Below, piece after piece: positions 22,977 through 33,338 of a DNA stretch of 64,000 nucleotides. Every line of letters begins with the position of its first letter. Positions within the stretch are counted from its first letter, which is position 1. The translations under genes and the position numbers were made by a program. Origin of the DNA: Falciphora oryzae (lineage: Eukaryota > Ascomycota > Sordariomycetes > Magnaporthales > Magnaporthaceae); contig JNVV01000006.1 of assembly GCA_000733355.1 (NCBI GenBank), positions 1,061,803 through 1,125,802 on the forward strand, read 5' to 3'. Below the pieces are notes generated by a model. That model saw only the letters and a list, made by a program, of their open reading frames with translations, had not been told where the DNA came from and searched no databases.

Positions 22977-25900
22977 TCAGAATCTCCACCTTGGCTTGCC
23001 GTCCCCAGGCGGTTTCTGATCCGAGTCATTGCTGTGGCTATTGCGCATGGCGGCGCGCGCTCCAGCCAAGGCCTGCGGGCTGCTGCGTCCACCCATCGCG
23101 CTTCCCGCCCGCTCGTTGGCAGAGCGAGGGTTAGGGAACAGGCTGGCCCTGCGGATCGAGGTCAGGGAGCTAGCCGGGCGCTGTGAATCGGCAATCAGGT
23201 CGTCGGGCTTTTCTGGTGGCATAGACACGCGCCGGTTACCGGTAGCCGGCAGCGAGGTCTGGTTGGTGAAGCGTGACTTGGACAGCGTCAGTTGCGAGTA
23301 GGGGCCCGGAGACGCCAACTTCTCGCGGAAGGACATGCGGTTTATAGATCTGGAAGGGGTGTCGTCTGGCATGGGCGGGGACGAGGCGGCGCGGCTCAAA
23401 GGGCTTCGAAGCGGTAGCTTCGAAGCGCTCGTCTGGGGCGATGGGGTCGCTTCGGGCTGCAGGGGTTTGAAGTTGTGACCCGTGTCGATGCCCGTGGTGG
23501 ACATGCTCCAGCGCGGGCGTCCCGGGATAGTCGACGGCGGGCGACTAGGGTTGCGTTTCGCCTGCGGGGTGACGGAGCCAGAGCTGTCACGGCTCGGCAC
23601 CGTGAGGCTGCCCGTGGTGGCCAGCCTCGAGACAGATTTGCGGGTGAGGTTCGAACCCAGGCCGCCCGTCGTCGTCGCGCTTCGCCGGTTCGACGGCTGG
23701 GGAAGGTGGCTGCCCATGCTAGATGACCGCCGCTTGTTGACGCTCTTGTTTGTCGGCGTACCCATGTCAAGACCCAGGCTGGACATTATCACGGACGACG
23801 GGGGCGAGCTCTGAGGAGTGTCGTGGCCGCTTCCGAGGGTGGAGCGGTCGTTGGAGAGCATGCTCGAGATGGAGTCGCGAAGCTGCTGGCCCTTGTTGGA
23901 GACAGCAACCTCCTCGAGCGCGGAATCCATTTCCCGCATGCGGTCCTTCAGCTCTTCCCACTTGGCCTGCAGCTCCGTGTGCAGCCGCAGAATCTCGCCG
24001 TTGACAGTTAGCCGATCCCTGATGCCGCGGTCGATGATGGAGAGCACACGCTCCACGGCCGGGCCATAGTGCGTCTTCTTGGCCTCGTAACTCTCGATCT
24101 TCTTGCCCATCATGGGCGGGTTCGTCAGGTGCATGCCGGCGTCGACGGCTTCCTTGAGCTTGGCCACGCTCCGCTCGACCGACTCGTACATCTTCTGTGC
24201 CTGTCGACCCGCGCCACGGAAGACTAGTACCCAGCGGTCCTCGCCCAGCTCCCGGCGCAGGTTCTCTGCGTCCTTTTCGAGTTTGCGGTAGCTATTGTCC
24301 AGACCCATCCGCCGCATCTCCAGCTCGTCGCAAGCCGTGGGAAATGTCTTCTCGGCTCTGGCCTGGAAGGCCGAGAGCCGCATAGGAAGGAAGTCAAGCG
24401 AGGCGCGCAGGGGCTGCATCCTAGCAAAGAGCGCCAGCAGGCTCGAGTCCTCCTGAGACATACTTGGAGGCACTGGAGAGCTTGGGCTTGCCGGGAACAC
24501 GGGCAGGCTGAAGCGGTTTTGCTTCGCCTGCAGCCTGGTGGCGGGCGGCGGTGTCTCCTCAACGATGGTTTCGAGGTCGCCAATGTCGACGTTCTCGGTG
24601 CTGCTGGTGACGGCCATGATGGACTTGTGGCGTCGCTCCTCCATCTCGAAGACGAGCCGGCCGAGCTCCTCCATCTCATTCTGTATGTCGCCCAGCACCA
24701 TGTTCCACAGCTCCTCCCACTCCATGGCGATCTCGACCTGGCCCTTGACGGTCCTCAGCGTGTCGTGAATGCTGGCCCACTCCTTGGTGATGGAGTCCAT
24801 CTGCATCACCGTCTTCTGAAGGTCATCTGGAGCGACCGAGGCGATGTCCGGGCGGCTGTTCAGATCCTCAATAGCCGAGAGGTACACTTTGATGAGCCCC
24901 TCAAAGCGATTGATGGCGCTCTCTACCTCCTCCAGGCCCTCGCGACCGCCGGCTGCGGCCCACTCGACGTCATCCTCACTGTCGAGGCCGCCGATGACCT
25001 CAGCTGCCTTGGAGATCCAATTCCTAATCTGCTCCGCGGCACCTATGAGGGCCCTTGCGGCGGCCTGAGCTGTGGGTATTGCGGCGACCTTGCCGGACAA
25101 GGACTCTGCATCCGGCAGCTGGAGCGAGGTGAGCTGGGCCAGCTGGTTGGCGAAGGATGCTCGCGACAAGGTGTATATGGAGCCCGGTCGCTGCAATCCC
25201 AAGGGATTGAAGTACAAGTCCGGGTTGAAATCCAGTGATGAGGTGGTGGCGGAGGCAGGGGGCGGGAGTGGAGGCGAGTCCTTTGGGGGCGGCGGAGGTG
25301 GTGGGCTGTTGCTCTCCGGAGAGAGAGGGGGTGTGGCATCCCCCCTTGCGACGTGCTGCTCGCGCGTCTCTGGCTGGGCCTTGGTGCCATTGCCATTAGT
25401 GTGGTCAGGCAGGCGGAACTTGTTGGTGTCCATCTCCAGCGGAGAGGGTACCTGGATCTCGGGGAGCAGATGAGGCGGCTCAAGATCAGGGCTCAGGCCG
25501 GCGTCGTCCGACGCCTCGGCAGAGGCGCGCTGCTTGCCAGGCTTGGGCTTGGGCGACCACCCCTTCAGACTGCTAGTAGAGGGGATGCGCACGAGTGCGC
25601 CCTTCCACGGACGGCCGCGGCGCTCGACGACGGTGGCTTCAGAGCCGGCCTGGTGGCCTTGGTCGAGCTGCCTGATCTGGTCCTCGGGCAGGCGACCAAT
25701 GTTGGCCTCGGAGCGGCCCGAGGGTGGCGGCGATTGCTTGCGGGAGCCGCCGAAACCGAGAGCCTTCAATCGCGCGGCCAGACCAGGCGAGGGTTTTCGA
25801 GCAGAGACGCGACGGCGGACGGGAGACGAGGACGGGGACGAGGACGAGGACGCGAGGGCGGCGGCGGCGGTGTGAGCATCTGCCGGGGAAGCCTGCGAGG

Positions 25901-26660
25901 ATCCGTCGTCGGGTGGGTTGACCGAGACGGATACTATTATTGGCGCCGCGTCGGTGGAGCCAGCGAGGGTGGGTGCGGCGGACGTGATGTTGAGGTTAAA
26001 ATTTGGGGGCGTGTCGCTGGTGGTAATGCTGCTGTGGGCGCGGTAATCGATATGGTCGCGATGGTTGCTGTCGTCGGACGGGTTCAAGTTGGTGCTAATG
26101 CCGTTGTTGCTGTTGTTGTTTTTGTTGTTGTTGCTGCTGGCGAGGTCGGGTGCAGCAGGGACAGGATTCTGCAGATTAACATTGGGTGCAGCTGGCTGGG
26201 CGGGCTCATTCGCCAGTAGCTGTGGATGCGCGCTGTGGTAGTGCTGGTGGTGGTGGTTATGGTGGTCAGGAAAGCGGAGCAGGGCCAGGTCGCTGGAGAC
26301 GTCAGCGAGGTCCAGGCCCATGCCTGTTGACAGGCCAGGGCTCCAGTTGCTGCTGCTGCTTGCCGCAACAGTAGCAGCAGTAGGAACAACAGAAGGAACA
26401 GCACCATCTGACGCCCCGGCCGTTACCGTTGAGGCCCAGTGTTCCGGGGCGGCCGTGCTGCTGTTGCTGGTGCCCTTACGGTTGATGTCGGAGGTGGCTG
26501 GTTCCGGTGCTAGGGCTGCTGCTGCAGGTGCTTCTGGCGCCGGCTCTCTGGGGCTCGAGCTGGTGCAGGTGGACGGCGGCATCTGCATCATGCTGCTGTC
26601 TCTGCCCCCTTCTTCGGCTTGGTTGCTCGCGGCTTGGTTGCACGATGGGATTGGGTTCAT
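22977..26660 (-). CDS. kar9: Kar9-family spindle-positioning/karyogamy protein
   Basis: Cortical and microtubule plus-end adaptor that links EB1 (Bim1) to type V myosin and orients the spindle or nucleus. One uninterrupted exon of 1227 residues. The first 480 residues are low-complexity (Ala, Pro, Asn, Ser). The helical Kar9 domain spans about 500-880: ALIGAAEQIRNWISKAAEVIGGL, then INRFEGLIKVYLSAIEDL, EWEELWNMVLGDIQNEMEELGRLVFEMEERR, and further coiled helices up to DRMREMDSALEEVAVSNKGQQLRDSISSML. The C-terminal third is Ser/Arg/Pro-rich and contains an EB1-binding SxIP motif, S-T-I-P, at residues 1043-1046 (23523-23534) in a basic context. A downstream ATG at residue 24 (MMQMPPST) is an alternative start. 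Confidence 0.88.
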   Translation of the reverse strand: MNPIPSCNQAASNQAEEGGRDSSMMQMPPSTCTSSSPREPAPEAPAAAALAPEPATSDINRKGTSNSSTAAPEHWASTVTAGASDGAVPSVVPTAATVAASSSSNWSPGLSTGMGLDLADVSSDLALLRFPDHHNHHHQHYHSAHPQLLANEPAQPAAPNVNLQNPVPAAPDLASSNNNKNNNSNNGISTNLNPSDDSNHRDHIDYRAHSSITTSDTPPNFNLNITSAAPTLAGSTDAAPIIVSVSVNPPDDGSSQASPADAHTAAAALASSSSSPSSSPVRRRVSARKPSPGLAARLKALGFGGSRKQSPPPSGRSEANIGRLPEDQIRQLDQGHQAGSEATVVERRGRPWKGALVRIPSTSSLKGWSPKPKPGKQRASAEASDDAGLSPDLEPPHLLPEIQVPSPLEMDTNKFRLPDHTNGNGTKAQPETREQHVARGDATPPLSPESNSPPPPPPPKDSPPLPPPASATTSSLDFNPDLYFNPLGLQRPGSIYTLSRASFANQLAQLTSLQLPDAESLSGKVAAIPTAQAAARALIGAAEQIRNWISKAAEVIGGLDSEDDVEWAAAGGREGLEEVESAINRFEGLIKVYLSAIEDLNSRPDIASVAPDDLQKTVMQMDSITKEWASIHDTLRTVKGQVEIAMEWEELWNMVLGDIQNEMEELGRLVFEMEERRHKSIMAVTSSTENVDIGDLETIVEETPPPATRLQAKQNRFSLPVFPASPSSPVPPSMSQEDSSLLALFARMQPLRASLDFLPMRLSAFQARAEKTFPTACDELEMRRMGLDNSYRKLEKDAENLRRELGEDRWVLVFRGAGRQAQKMYESVERSVAKLKEAVDAGMHLTNPPMMGKKIESYEAKKTHYGPAVERVLSIIDRGIRDRLTVNGEILRLHTELQAKWEELKDRMREMDSALEEVAVSNKGQQLRDSISSMLSNDRSTLGSGHDTPQSSPPSSVIMSSLGLDMGTPTNKSVNKRRSSSMGSHLPQPSNRRSATTTGGLGSNLTRKSVSRLATTGSLTVPSRDSSGSVTPQAKRNPSRPPSTIPGRPRWSMSTTGIDTGHNFKPLQPEATPSPQTSASKLPLRSPLSRAASSPPMPDDTPSRSINRMSFREKLASPGPYSQLTLSKSRFTNQTSLPATGNRRVSMPPEKPDDLIADSQRPASSLTSIRRASLFPNPRSANERAGSAMGGRSSPQALAGARAAMRNSHSNDSDQKPPGDGKPRWRF

Positions 26661-29421
26661 TTACTCCAAACGGGCAGGCGTGCTGCATCGGCAAGCTCCA
26701 AAGGGCCTTCCTCGCAACGTGTTTGGCTGCCAGCAGTGGTCCAAGGAGGAGCGGAACCGAGGATCCGGGGGGCGCGCGCGGCTGGCACCCTCTTGCAGCA
26801 ACAGCGCTGATGCCTGTCGGCTTGTCTGTGTGTTGCCCGGGAGGATGGTGCGGTGGTTTGGGCTAGTGAGCTTAGGTTGGGCGAGGCTGGGGGCTTGTGG
26901 TGCCAGTCTGCAGTGGCGGTGGACCAGGGTTGCGATGGATTTGGAGCCCTCGACTGGTGCTGCCGTGGCGTGGTGGCTGGATCTCTGTGCAATCAATCCA
27001 GCGTGCGGAGGGCGCCGCGCTGCGCGACCAGTGCTGAGCACGGCGAGCTCAACTGCAGGTGCGCGCAATTCTCAACGAGCAATAGAGCTGGCAGAGCTCA
27101 CTCGAAGCTCTGGCCACGCCGCCCACAGCTTGCTGCTGGAGGGGAGGCGAGGCGAATCGAGGTGCAACCCGAATTCGTTGCAGCCTGCGTCATGGAATGC
27201 AATGCGACAGCTCACTTTTTTCCCGAACCCAAGGGACCAGCTCTCCACTCTCCTGCAGCACGGTTTGGCCTGCACCACCTCCCGTGCTGCACGCGGCGGC
27301 GGATGCGGCCGAGACCCAGGCTTGTCGGGCTGGCTTTTCGGCGCCGGCCTTTCTACTGCAGAGAAGAATGTCGGCCGATCGTCTTACCCGGGTGGATGAA
27401 GGGATGCGCTGTGGTGAAGCCAGCGGTCATTGGCGATGCAGATGCTGGCTGGCTGGGTCGAACTAGGTTCTTTTGTTCGGCAGGGATCGGCGGCTACGAA
27501 GGGATTGAGTATTCGATGCGCTCGTTCACTACTCCGTCGGCCGCCAGGAACTTGAGTTGGGAGCTTATGCGGGTTGGCCGGCGTTGGCCGCTGGTCGCTG
27601 AGGCAGTTGGGAGAGGTGGTGGATTGGCGCGTGCTTCGTCTCGTCCGGAGCTCGGAAAAGGCAAAGTGAGAAAAAGAGGAGACAAAAAAGAACTGGAAAC
27701 CAAAAACGAGCCAGGGATGCAACTTTTACAACACAGCGCAAGACCAGCCCTGAGAGGCAAACGGAACAATCATGTCCTAAAAATGTTCACATCTGGCATA
27801 AGCGTAGCAGCCGGGAATTTTGTTCATTTGATTTCCGAGGTAAGAAAAAAAAAAAAATAAGTCTACATTTGCAACGGTAGTTCTGACTGTCCGGATCTCA
27901 GATTCTCACGCATCGGTAGACGTAATAGATTCCTCCAAAGCTTTGCCTGCTCGATGGTGGCAACGGAGTAGTCTGGAGTGAGCGGGCGAAGGTCTGAATC
28001 CGTCGTCGGCCGAATCAAACGCCAAACCAGGCCGGGTCCAGTCACGAAGCGACGGGGAAACAATTGAGCGAAATGATTTCGTGTTCGTCCCTGGCAATCT
28101 GGGCCAGCTATCCCCCGACAGTACCGCACACAGCCTGTGATCACTGTGATCGCTGTTGTGTGTCTTCTCCATCAGCTCTCGAGGGATATCCAGTCACGGG
28201 TTTCGACTGGTCGGAATGAAGCGATGAAACGTCGACAAGATTGTGGGTGCAGGCCAGCCCATGTGCTCAACGGTAACGGCGGCGGTTGTGCTCAGCCATA
28301 CCGAATGCCACTGTGCGAGACGAGGTCCTGCGCTGTGCAGGCAATACTGGGAAGCACAGTACCAGGCTGGCTGGGCCAATTGTCCGTGTGTTGTCTCTCT
28401 ATATTCTGGTCGGCTCTGTCGGGGCAACAAACTTGGACGCATTGCGGCAGCCGTTGTCCAAATCTACGAGGCCTGCACCTAATCAAACGAATGAAATCGA
28501 ACATTCCGTTCCAGAGCAACAAAACCTTAGTTTCCTGCAGCGTTGCCTGGGCGTTGCCCCCCACGATGCTGGCTGCCCCTTGTTCCCGCCTCGCTGCAAG
28601 CACGCTAAAATTCCAGAAGTCATCAACGTGGCTTGGCCCGGCACCTGCCGAACACCCCGACGACACTGCAAAATGCTCCCAGCTCCAAGCAAATGCGGAT
28701 GCCTGCGCAGCCCTTTGGGCGGCATAATGCCAGATGCCATATGTCTGGCATAACCGAAAGCGTAGGGCGACGCAGCGCGCGAGCGAGGGCTGCATCCCCT
28801 CGCTGTCTCGCTCAATATGGTGGGCCGATCAGAATTAGATGCCACGGCTACTGCTTCCAAGCTTCTGTCATTAGTCCAAAGCCCACCAGTTCCATTCATC
28901 TTGTTTCACACGGTCCCCTAAACCCCTGGCCACTCGCAGGGTTTCCCCACCAGCACCCGCCCAGCCCAGACGCCTATTCGTCCGGTGCGCGACGCGATAT
29001 CTAGCCAACCCCAGCGCCGGCATGCATTCTCCAGCGGCGTCCACATGCCCCCGGCCCCAGATGTTTTCTTTTCTGGCCCGATTCGCACGCACTGCATGCA
29101 CCAGCGTGCTCTAGCCTGCATCGTGGCCCTCTTTCTCCCGTCTGTCATTTGCCCCCTCCCACCCCTTCTCCAGTGCTACTCACCAAGCTCTAGACGATCC
29201 TTTCCGTCTCCTCGAGGCCTGTGTGACTGTGTGATCTCTCCGTCTTTCTGTTTCAATCCTTCCATCTCGCAGCTCCGGCCCGCCAGTCACTGCCTGTCCT
29301 GTGCTCTGCTTTCTCGTGCCGCTGTGAGTGCCGGTTCGTCCCGCCCCCAGAAAACCGACGTCTGCCACCAGACTCCTCCGACACCTTGACAGTCTGCTCC
29401 GCGGCTTTCCCCCGAGCCGAC
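26661..29421. other. 2.8-kb divergent intergenic region
   Basis: Lies between Kar9 (-) and the unrecognised 628-residue gene (+). The longest open frame (plus strand, about 26853-27860) has high Cys, Trp and Gly and no motif, so I do not call it. The last 300 bases before 29421 are pyrimidine-rich, as expected of a fungal promoter or leader. An imperfect A tract lies at 27845-27858. Confidence 0.5.
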
Positions 29422-31308
29422 ATGGCTGCCTCTCACGATGAGCCGCCGACATTCCGCCGCGACTCGCCGTCCCCCGACCTCGCCCCAACGCCTGCTATAG
29501 GCGCCTGCCCGGAGCTGTCCCGCTGCCTCTCAACAGCCTCTTCGGCCTCTCATGGCTCTGCTACCACCGACACCTCGCACCTGCGCGAGTCCCTCGGGGG
29601 CGCCAGCGACATCTCGGCCCTCTCCCGTCATTCCTCCGCTAGCTTTCAGTCTTCCTCCCGCCGATCCGATGTTAGCCGACACTCTATCATGAGTATGGAC
29701 CGCCCCGCAGTCAAGAGGCGAGGCTATATGCGCCCGCTCGGCACCGACTTCGCCGCCAGCGCCCGCCAGCGTGAGAGCGTCCTCAGCCTCGGCAGTATCA
29801 CCCATCTCCAGTACTACTTCGCTCGAACCGGTCTGCTCGACGGGAAGGGCGGCCAACTCTCCCGCAAGCGAAACCAAAAGGCCCAGACCTTGGACTTCTC
29901 CCAGCTCGACAGCTCTTCCTTCTTGGCCCCCAAGCCTCGTTCCGCCACCGATGTTGACACTTGCGCCTCTCTGGGCAGCAGCCCAGACCTTGGTCTCACC
30001 GGTCAGGGCTTCGTCGAGTCCCCTACCACCGAGCAACACCCGGATGTGTTTGACGACGACCACGACGGCTTCTACATGGACGAGTATGACGACCCGGACG
30101 CCGCCGGCATGCTGCCCCCGACCGTGAGCACATATAACCACCGCGAGAAGCCGCTTCCGAAGCCGCCTTCCATGGAAGAACTCCGTGTCGAACTGTCCAA
30201 TGCGCTGGACACGGCCGCCAAGTCGCTGACCGAGGCTCGGACTGCCAAGGACCCGACACCTCTCTCCAGCCCCATCCAGCCAGTTAAAAGCCCGCAGCAG
30301 CAAGTGCAGGAGCAGGATGACAAGCAGCCGAGGTCACCAAAGACAGGCGGCTGGCACGAGGTTCAAGGCGTCCATATCCTAGATGTCGTGACGCTAGCCA
30401 TCAGGGCCGCCAAGGTCTACTATACCAGTCACGACCACCCGGACAGGCTCGACTCAATCAAGTCCGAGAAGGCAGTCCGAGCCGAGCTGCTCTCCGTCAT
30501 GGACGTTCTCAAGCGCATGGCCACGCGCAACTTCGTCGGCGGCATGCGCGAGGAGGAATTCAGCACTATGGAGTCGTGGATCGCCAGCTTGCGGGATATG
30601 CTGCGTCACGAAGACGAAATCGTCGCTGCCGAGCGTGCCGAGCGCGCTGGATGGACCTGGCTCCGCGATGCCAACTGGGCCGACCCTGCAAGGCGTGTCG
30701 ACCGTGAGTTCGCCTTCATCCAGTCGCTTCTGGCTGGGGGCGGCGTCTTTGCCGTCAACTCCAGGTCAAAGAGCAATGGCAGCGGCGGCCACTCGCCTGG
30801 GGCCACCACTCCTATCTCCACCACTCCCACCACAGCCACGTTCGTCCTTCCGGGACTTGTCCCCGCGCCATCAACAGGGACCCTGGGCGTGGCGACACCA
30901 CCACCTGAAGAGGACGAGCCCCTGCCCACCTGGACGCCGATCGACAGGGACGCCCCGCTGGAGTCACAGGAGCTTCCCACCCCTTTCCTCAAGGCGATGC
31001 AAAACGGCCGCTGGCTGGTGCGGCTGCACAACGCGGCGGTGCGTAAGTCGCAGCGTCGCTTTGGTGCCATTGGAAACTACCACACCGACACCCAGAAGCC
31101 GTATCGCTGTGCCGACAACCTGAGGTACTGGGTCAAGGCTGCTGAGCTGCGCTGGGAGATCCAGCTGCGCGGCGTCGACGCGCTTGCCATCGTATATGAC
31201 AACTCGGGCCCGGCTGTCTGGCTCGCCTTCGAGGACGCCATCCTAGAGTGGTGCCATAAGGTACGCGAGGAGATCGCCTCTGAGCTGTCCACCTCGGGTC
31301 TTCTCTAA
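29422..31308 (+). CDS. Uncharacterised fungal protein, 628 residues
   Basis: I do not recognise a named family. The single exon has strong C-ending codon bias and keeps one frame for 1.9 kb, so it is surely coding. The start is the first ATG in frame (MAASHDEPPTFRR). Residues 1-100 are Ser-rich and probably disordered. A conserved-looking block follows (VKRRGYMRPLGTDFAASARQRESVLSLGSITHLQYYFARTGLL). Then come acidic and proline-rich stretches. A helical segment begins near 310 (EVQGVHILDVVTLAIRAAKVYYTSHDHPDRL) and runs to about 430 with many Arg and Glu. The C-terminal 110 residues (FLKAMQNGRWLVRLHNAAVRKSQRRFG...LEWCHKVREEIASEL) look folded. There is no signal peptide or membrane span. A cytosolic scaffold or regulator is only a guess. 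Confidence 0.85.
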   Translation: MAASHDEPPTFRRDSPSPDLAPTPAIGACPELSRCLSTASSASHGSATTDTSHLRESLGGASDISALSRHSSASFQSSSRRSDVSRHSIMSMDRPAVKRRGYMRPLGTDFAASARQRESVLSLGSITHLQYYFARTGLLDGKGGQLSRKRNQKAQTLDFSQLDSSSFLAPKPRSATDVDTCASLGSSPDLGLTGQGFVESPTTEQHPDVFDDDHDGFYMDEYDDPDAAGMLPPTVSTYNHREKPLPKPPSMEELRVELSNALDTAAKSLTEARTAKDPTPLSSPIQPVKSPQQQVQEQDDKQPRSPKTGGWHEVQGVHILDVVTLAIRAAKVYYTSHDHPDRLDSIKSEKAVRAELLSVMDVLKRMATRNFVGGMREEEFSTMESWIASLRDMLRHEDEIVAAERAERAGWTWLRDANWADPARRVDREFAFIQSLLAGGGVFAVNSRSKSNGSGGHSPGATTPISTTPTTATFVLPGLVPAPSTGTLGVATPPPEEDEPLPTWTPIDRDAPLESQELPTPFLKAMQNGRWLVRLHNAAVRKSQRRFGAIGNYHTDTQKPYRCADNLRYWVKAAELRWEIQLRGVDALAIVYDNSGPAVWLAFEDAILEWCHKVREEIASELSTSGLL

Positions 31309-31615
31309 GGCTGCGTCCCGATTTTCTTGAGTTATGCTCAGCGCTGTGCCGTGCACGGCCGGCCCAGTCATGCCTGTCACCACCTTACCCGAACCCACCT
31401 TGCCTCGACAACACACTCGGCGCCTAATACTCTACCTCACCCTAATATCCGGCCCCTCCCAAGGGGCAACCGTGCATGGCCACGCCAAACATTACGACTG
31501 ATGGGACTCGACTTGCGCACTCATGATAGAGCCACATTTGTTCTTCTCCTTTATCTGTCATCTGCCCTCGACTTTCTATGGCACCCACGCCCTTTACTTC
31601 TTTCTTTCTTTCTTT

Positions 31616-31655
<40 letters not shown>

Positions 31656-33338
31656 CTCTCTGCCCATCACCACTCCTTGATGTGTTTGGATGCCTCGTTT
31701 CTTGGCTTGGATCGAATCAAATTGGGATTATATGATCGCGCCGTTCCCCAGGTGTTGGCGATCTCGGGAACGGAACGGGGGACCTGGCGGAGAGATCTGT
31801 TGACACGAGCCATACACAGACCCCACCAATCGACTGAAGTCGCCCCCTAGACGCAGATTCCTGCCCTCTTCTTCTCTTTTCCCCCTCCGTGGCACTTCTG
31901 GTCTTGTCTCGCATATACCCCCCGGCATTTCTTAAGGCGTCTGTCATCACTCGACGTAAGTCTATCTTGGTTTCGTCGGTTGGTTTATCTTCAGCCACAA
32001 CATGATTTCAACATGTTCTTCTCATTCCGTCTCCATGAGACCCTCCTTTTTGTATCCCCGTCTCTGTTCGGGTGCATACCTAGACACCTTGTCGGTAATG
32101 GCTCGGTTCATCTTGGGCTTTTACCCTTTCGTTTTTTTAATTGCTCCTTTGCATAGGCATTGAGGAGAGAGGTAGACAGATATCTCGAGAATAATGGCAG
32201 CAAAGTTGTCTGAACTTGCCCTTGACAAATCCGCCTTCCGATCTCAAATCCTCCACGAAAACCTCGTATAATTTCCTTGTTGCGGGGTCTTCAGCCGCAG
32301 GCAGGAGAGCGGAGATGTCTCCTGGGACTATTCCCCAAAGGATCTGGCCTGGATTGTTGGGTAGAATTGACCGCCTCAGGCAATTGGCACGACCTAGCCA
32401 AAGTGCCCAATCATGCACATGCAGCCTTCTTGGTTCAGTCCATTCCGCCATCAAAACCTTGCCCACCTCAAGCGAGGTACCTACGCTCTAACTCGCTACG
32501 GTGTAGGTGGTTGGTCGGACGAAATCCTTCAAACTATGTCATGACGCACGATGAGATTGAATATAGGCAGCAGGAGCGGGTCTCCTCTCGCCAGAGCCAG
32601 ACGCTGCTCGTCTGCTTCTTCGTCCTGTTTCGTATCTGCGATAATCGGTTCTTGCTGAAGGTCACAAGACTTCGTGAGCCTTTCGCGGTTGGACGAACCC
32701 CACCCTCCTTAGGCAGCACACGTCGAAAACACGCGCCTTCCGTAGCGGTGACGCCACTTGGCGGAGGGCTGCCTGGGACCTTTAGGCGTTAGTCTCAATC
32801 GATCGCGAGAGCGGGGAGCTGTGCCCCATGCCTGCACGACGTTGCCTGCGGGTGAACAAGTTGCTGCCACGCCCAGCTGGATGGCCTCATCCAGAAGCTG
32901 CAAGCTCCAGCGGGACTGGAACCGGTCCTACCAGGGGCTTTTTCGACAGGCAGTTCCGAGGCGGCGCGTTCTCCAAAGCATTTAAACCCGCCGCGCACGC
33001 CTCTCACCAGCAAGCGTTCCGGCGATTAAAGCACCACGGTCTCGTGCTCTCTTCTCTTCGTTGTTGCCCCTCGTCACCGACAACGAGGACGTCTCCCAAG
33101 CTGCAGCTCACATGCAAGCCTCGCCAACCACAGCCTGTCAGTTGTCTGCCAAGCACCACTAGCACGGCCGCCACCGCCAACCGGCCACCCTTTGTCTTTG
33201 GCCAGTCCTCCTTTGTTCAGTCTTCCCGCCTGCTTCGAATTCCCGCTCCCGCTCTCTCGTCTTCTTCCTCCTCTATCTATTCGTCCAACTGCCTCCGAAC
33301 TCCATCTACGCCCCTTCGTCGGTTCTGGCCTCGCCACC
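31309..33338. other. 2-kb intergenic region with a T38 tract
   Basis: Separates two plus-strand genes. It holds a 38-base T run (31618-31655) about 310 bases past the upstream stop. The sequence just before 33339 is CT-rich and probably leader. A minus-strand frame at 32137-32466 encodes a plausible-looking 109-residue peptide but lacks the codon bias of the neighbours. I call no gene. Confidence 0.5.
31618..31655. repeat. Poly(T) tract, 38 bases
   Basis: Uninterrupted run of thymines, the longest homopolymer in the window, located 3' of the 628-residue gene. It follows a TTTC-repeat stretch. Its length is likely to vary between isolates. Confidence 0.9.

Noticed and set aside
26853..27860. 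335-residue plus-strand open frame in the gap upstream of Kar9
   Set aside because: Unusual Cys/Trp/Gly content, no motif, codon choice unlike neighbouring genes.
32137..32466. 109-residue minus-strand open frame that reads somewhat like protein
   Set aside because: No family recognised, no C-ending codon bias, and it lies in the probable leader or spacer between two plus-strand genes.
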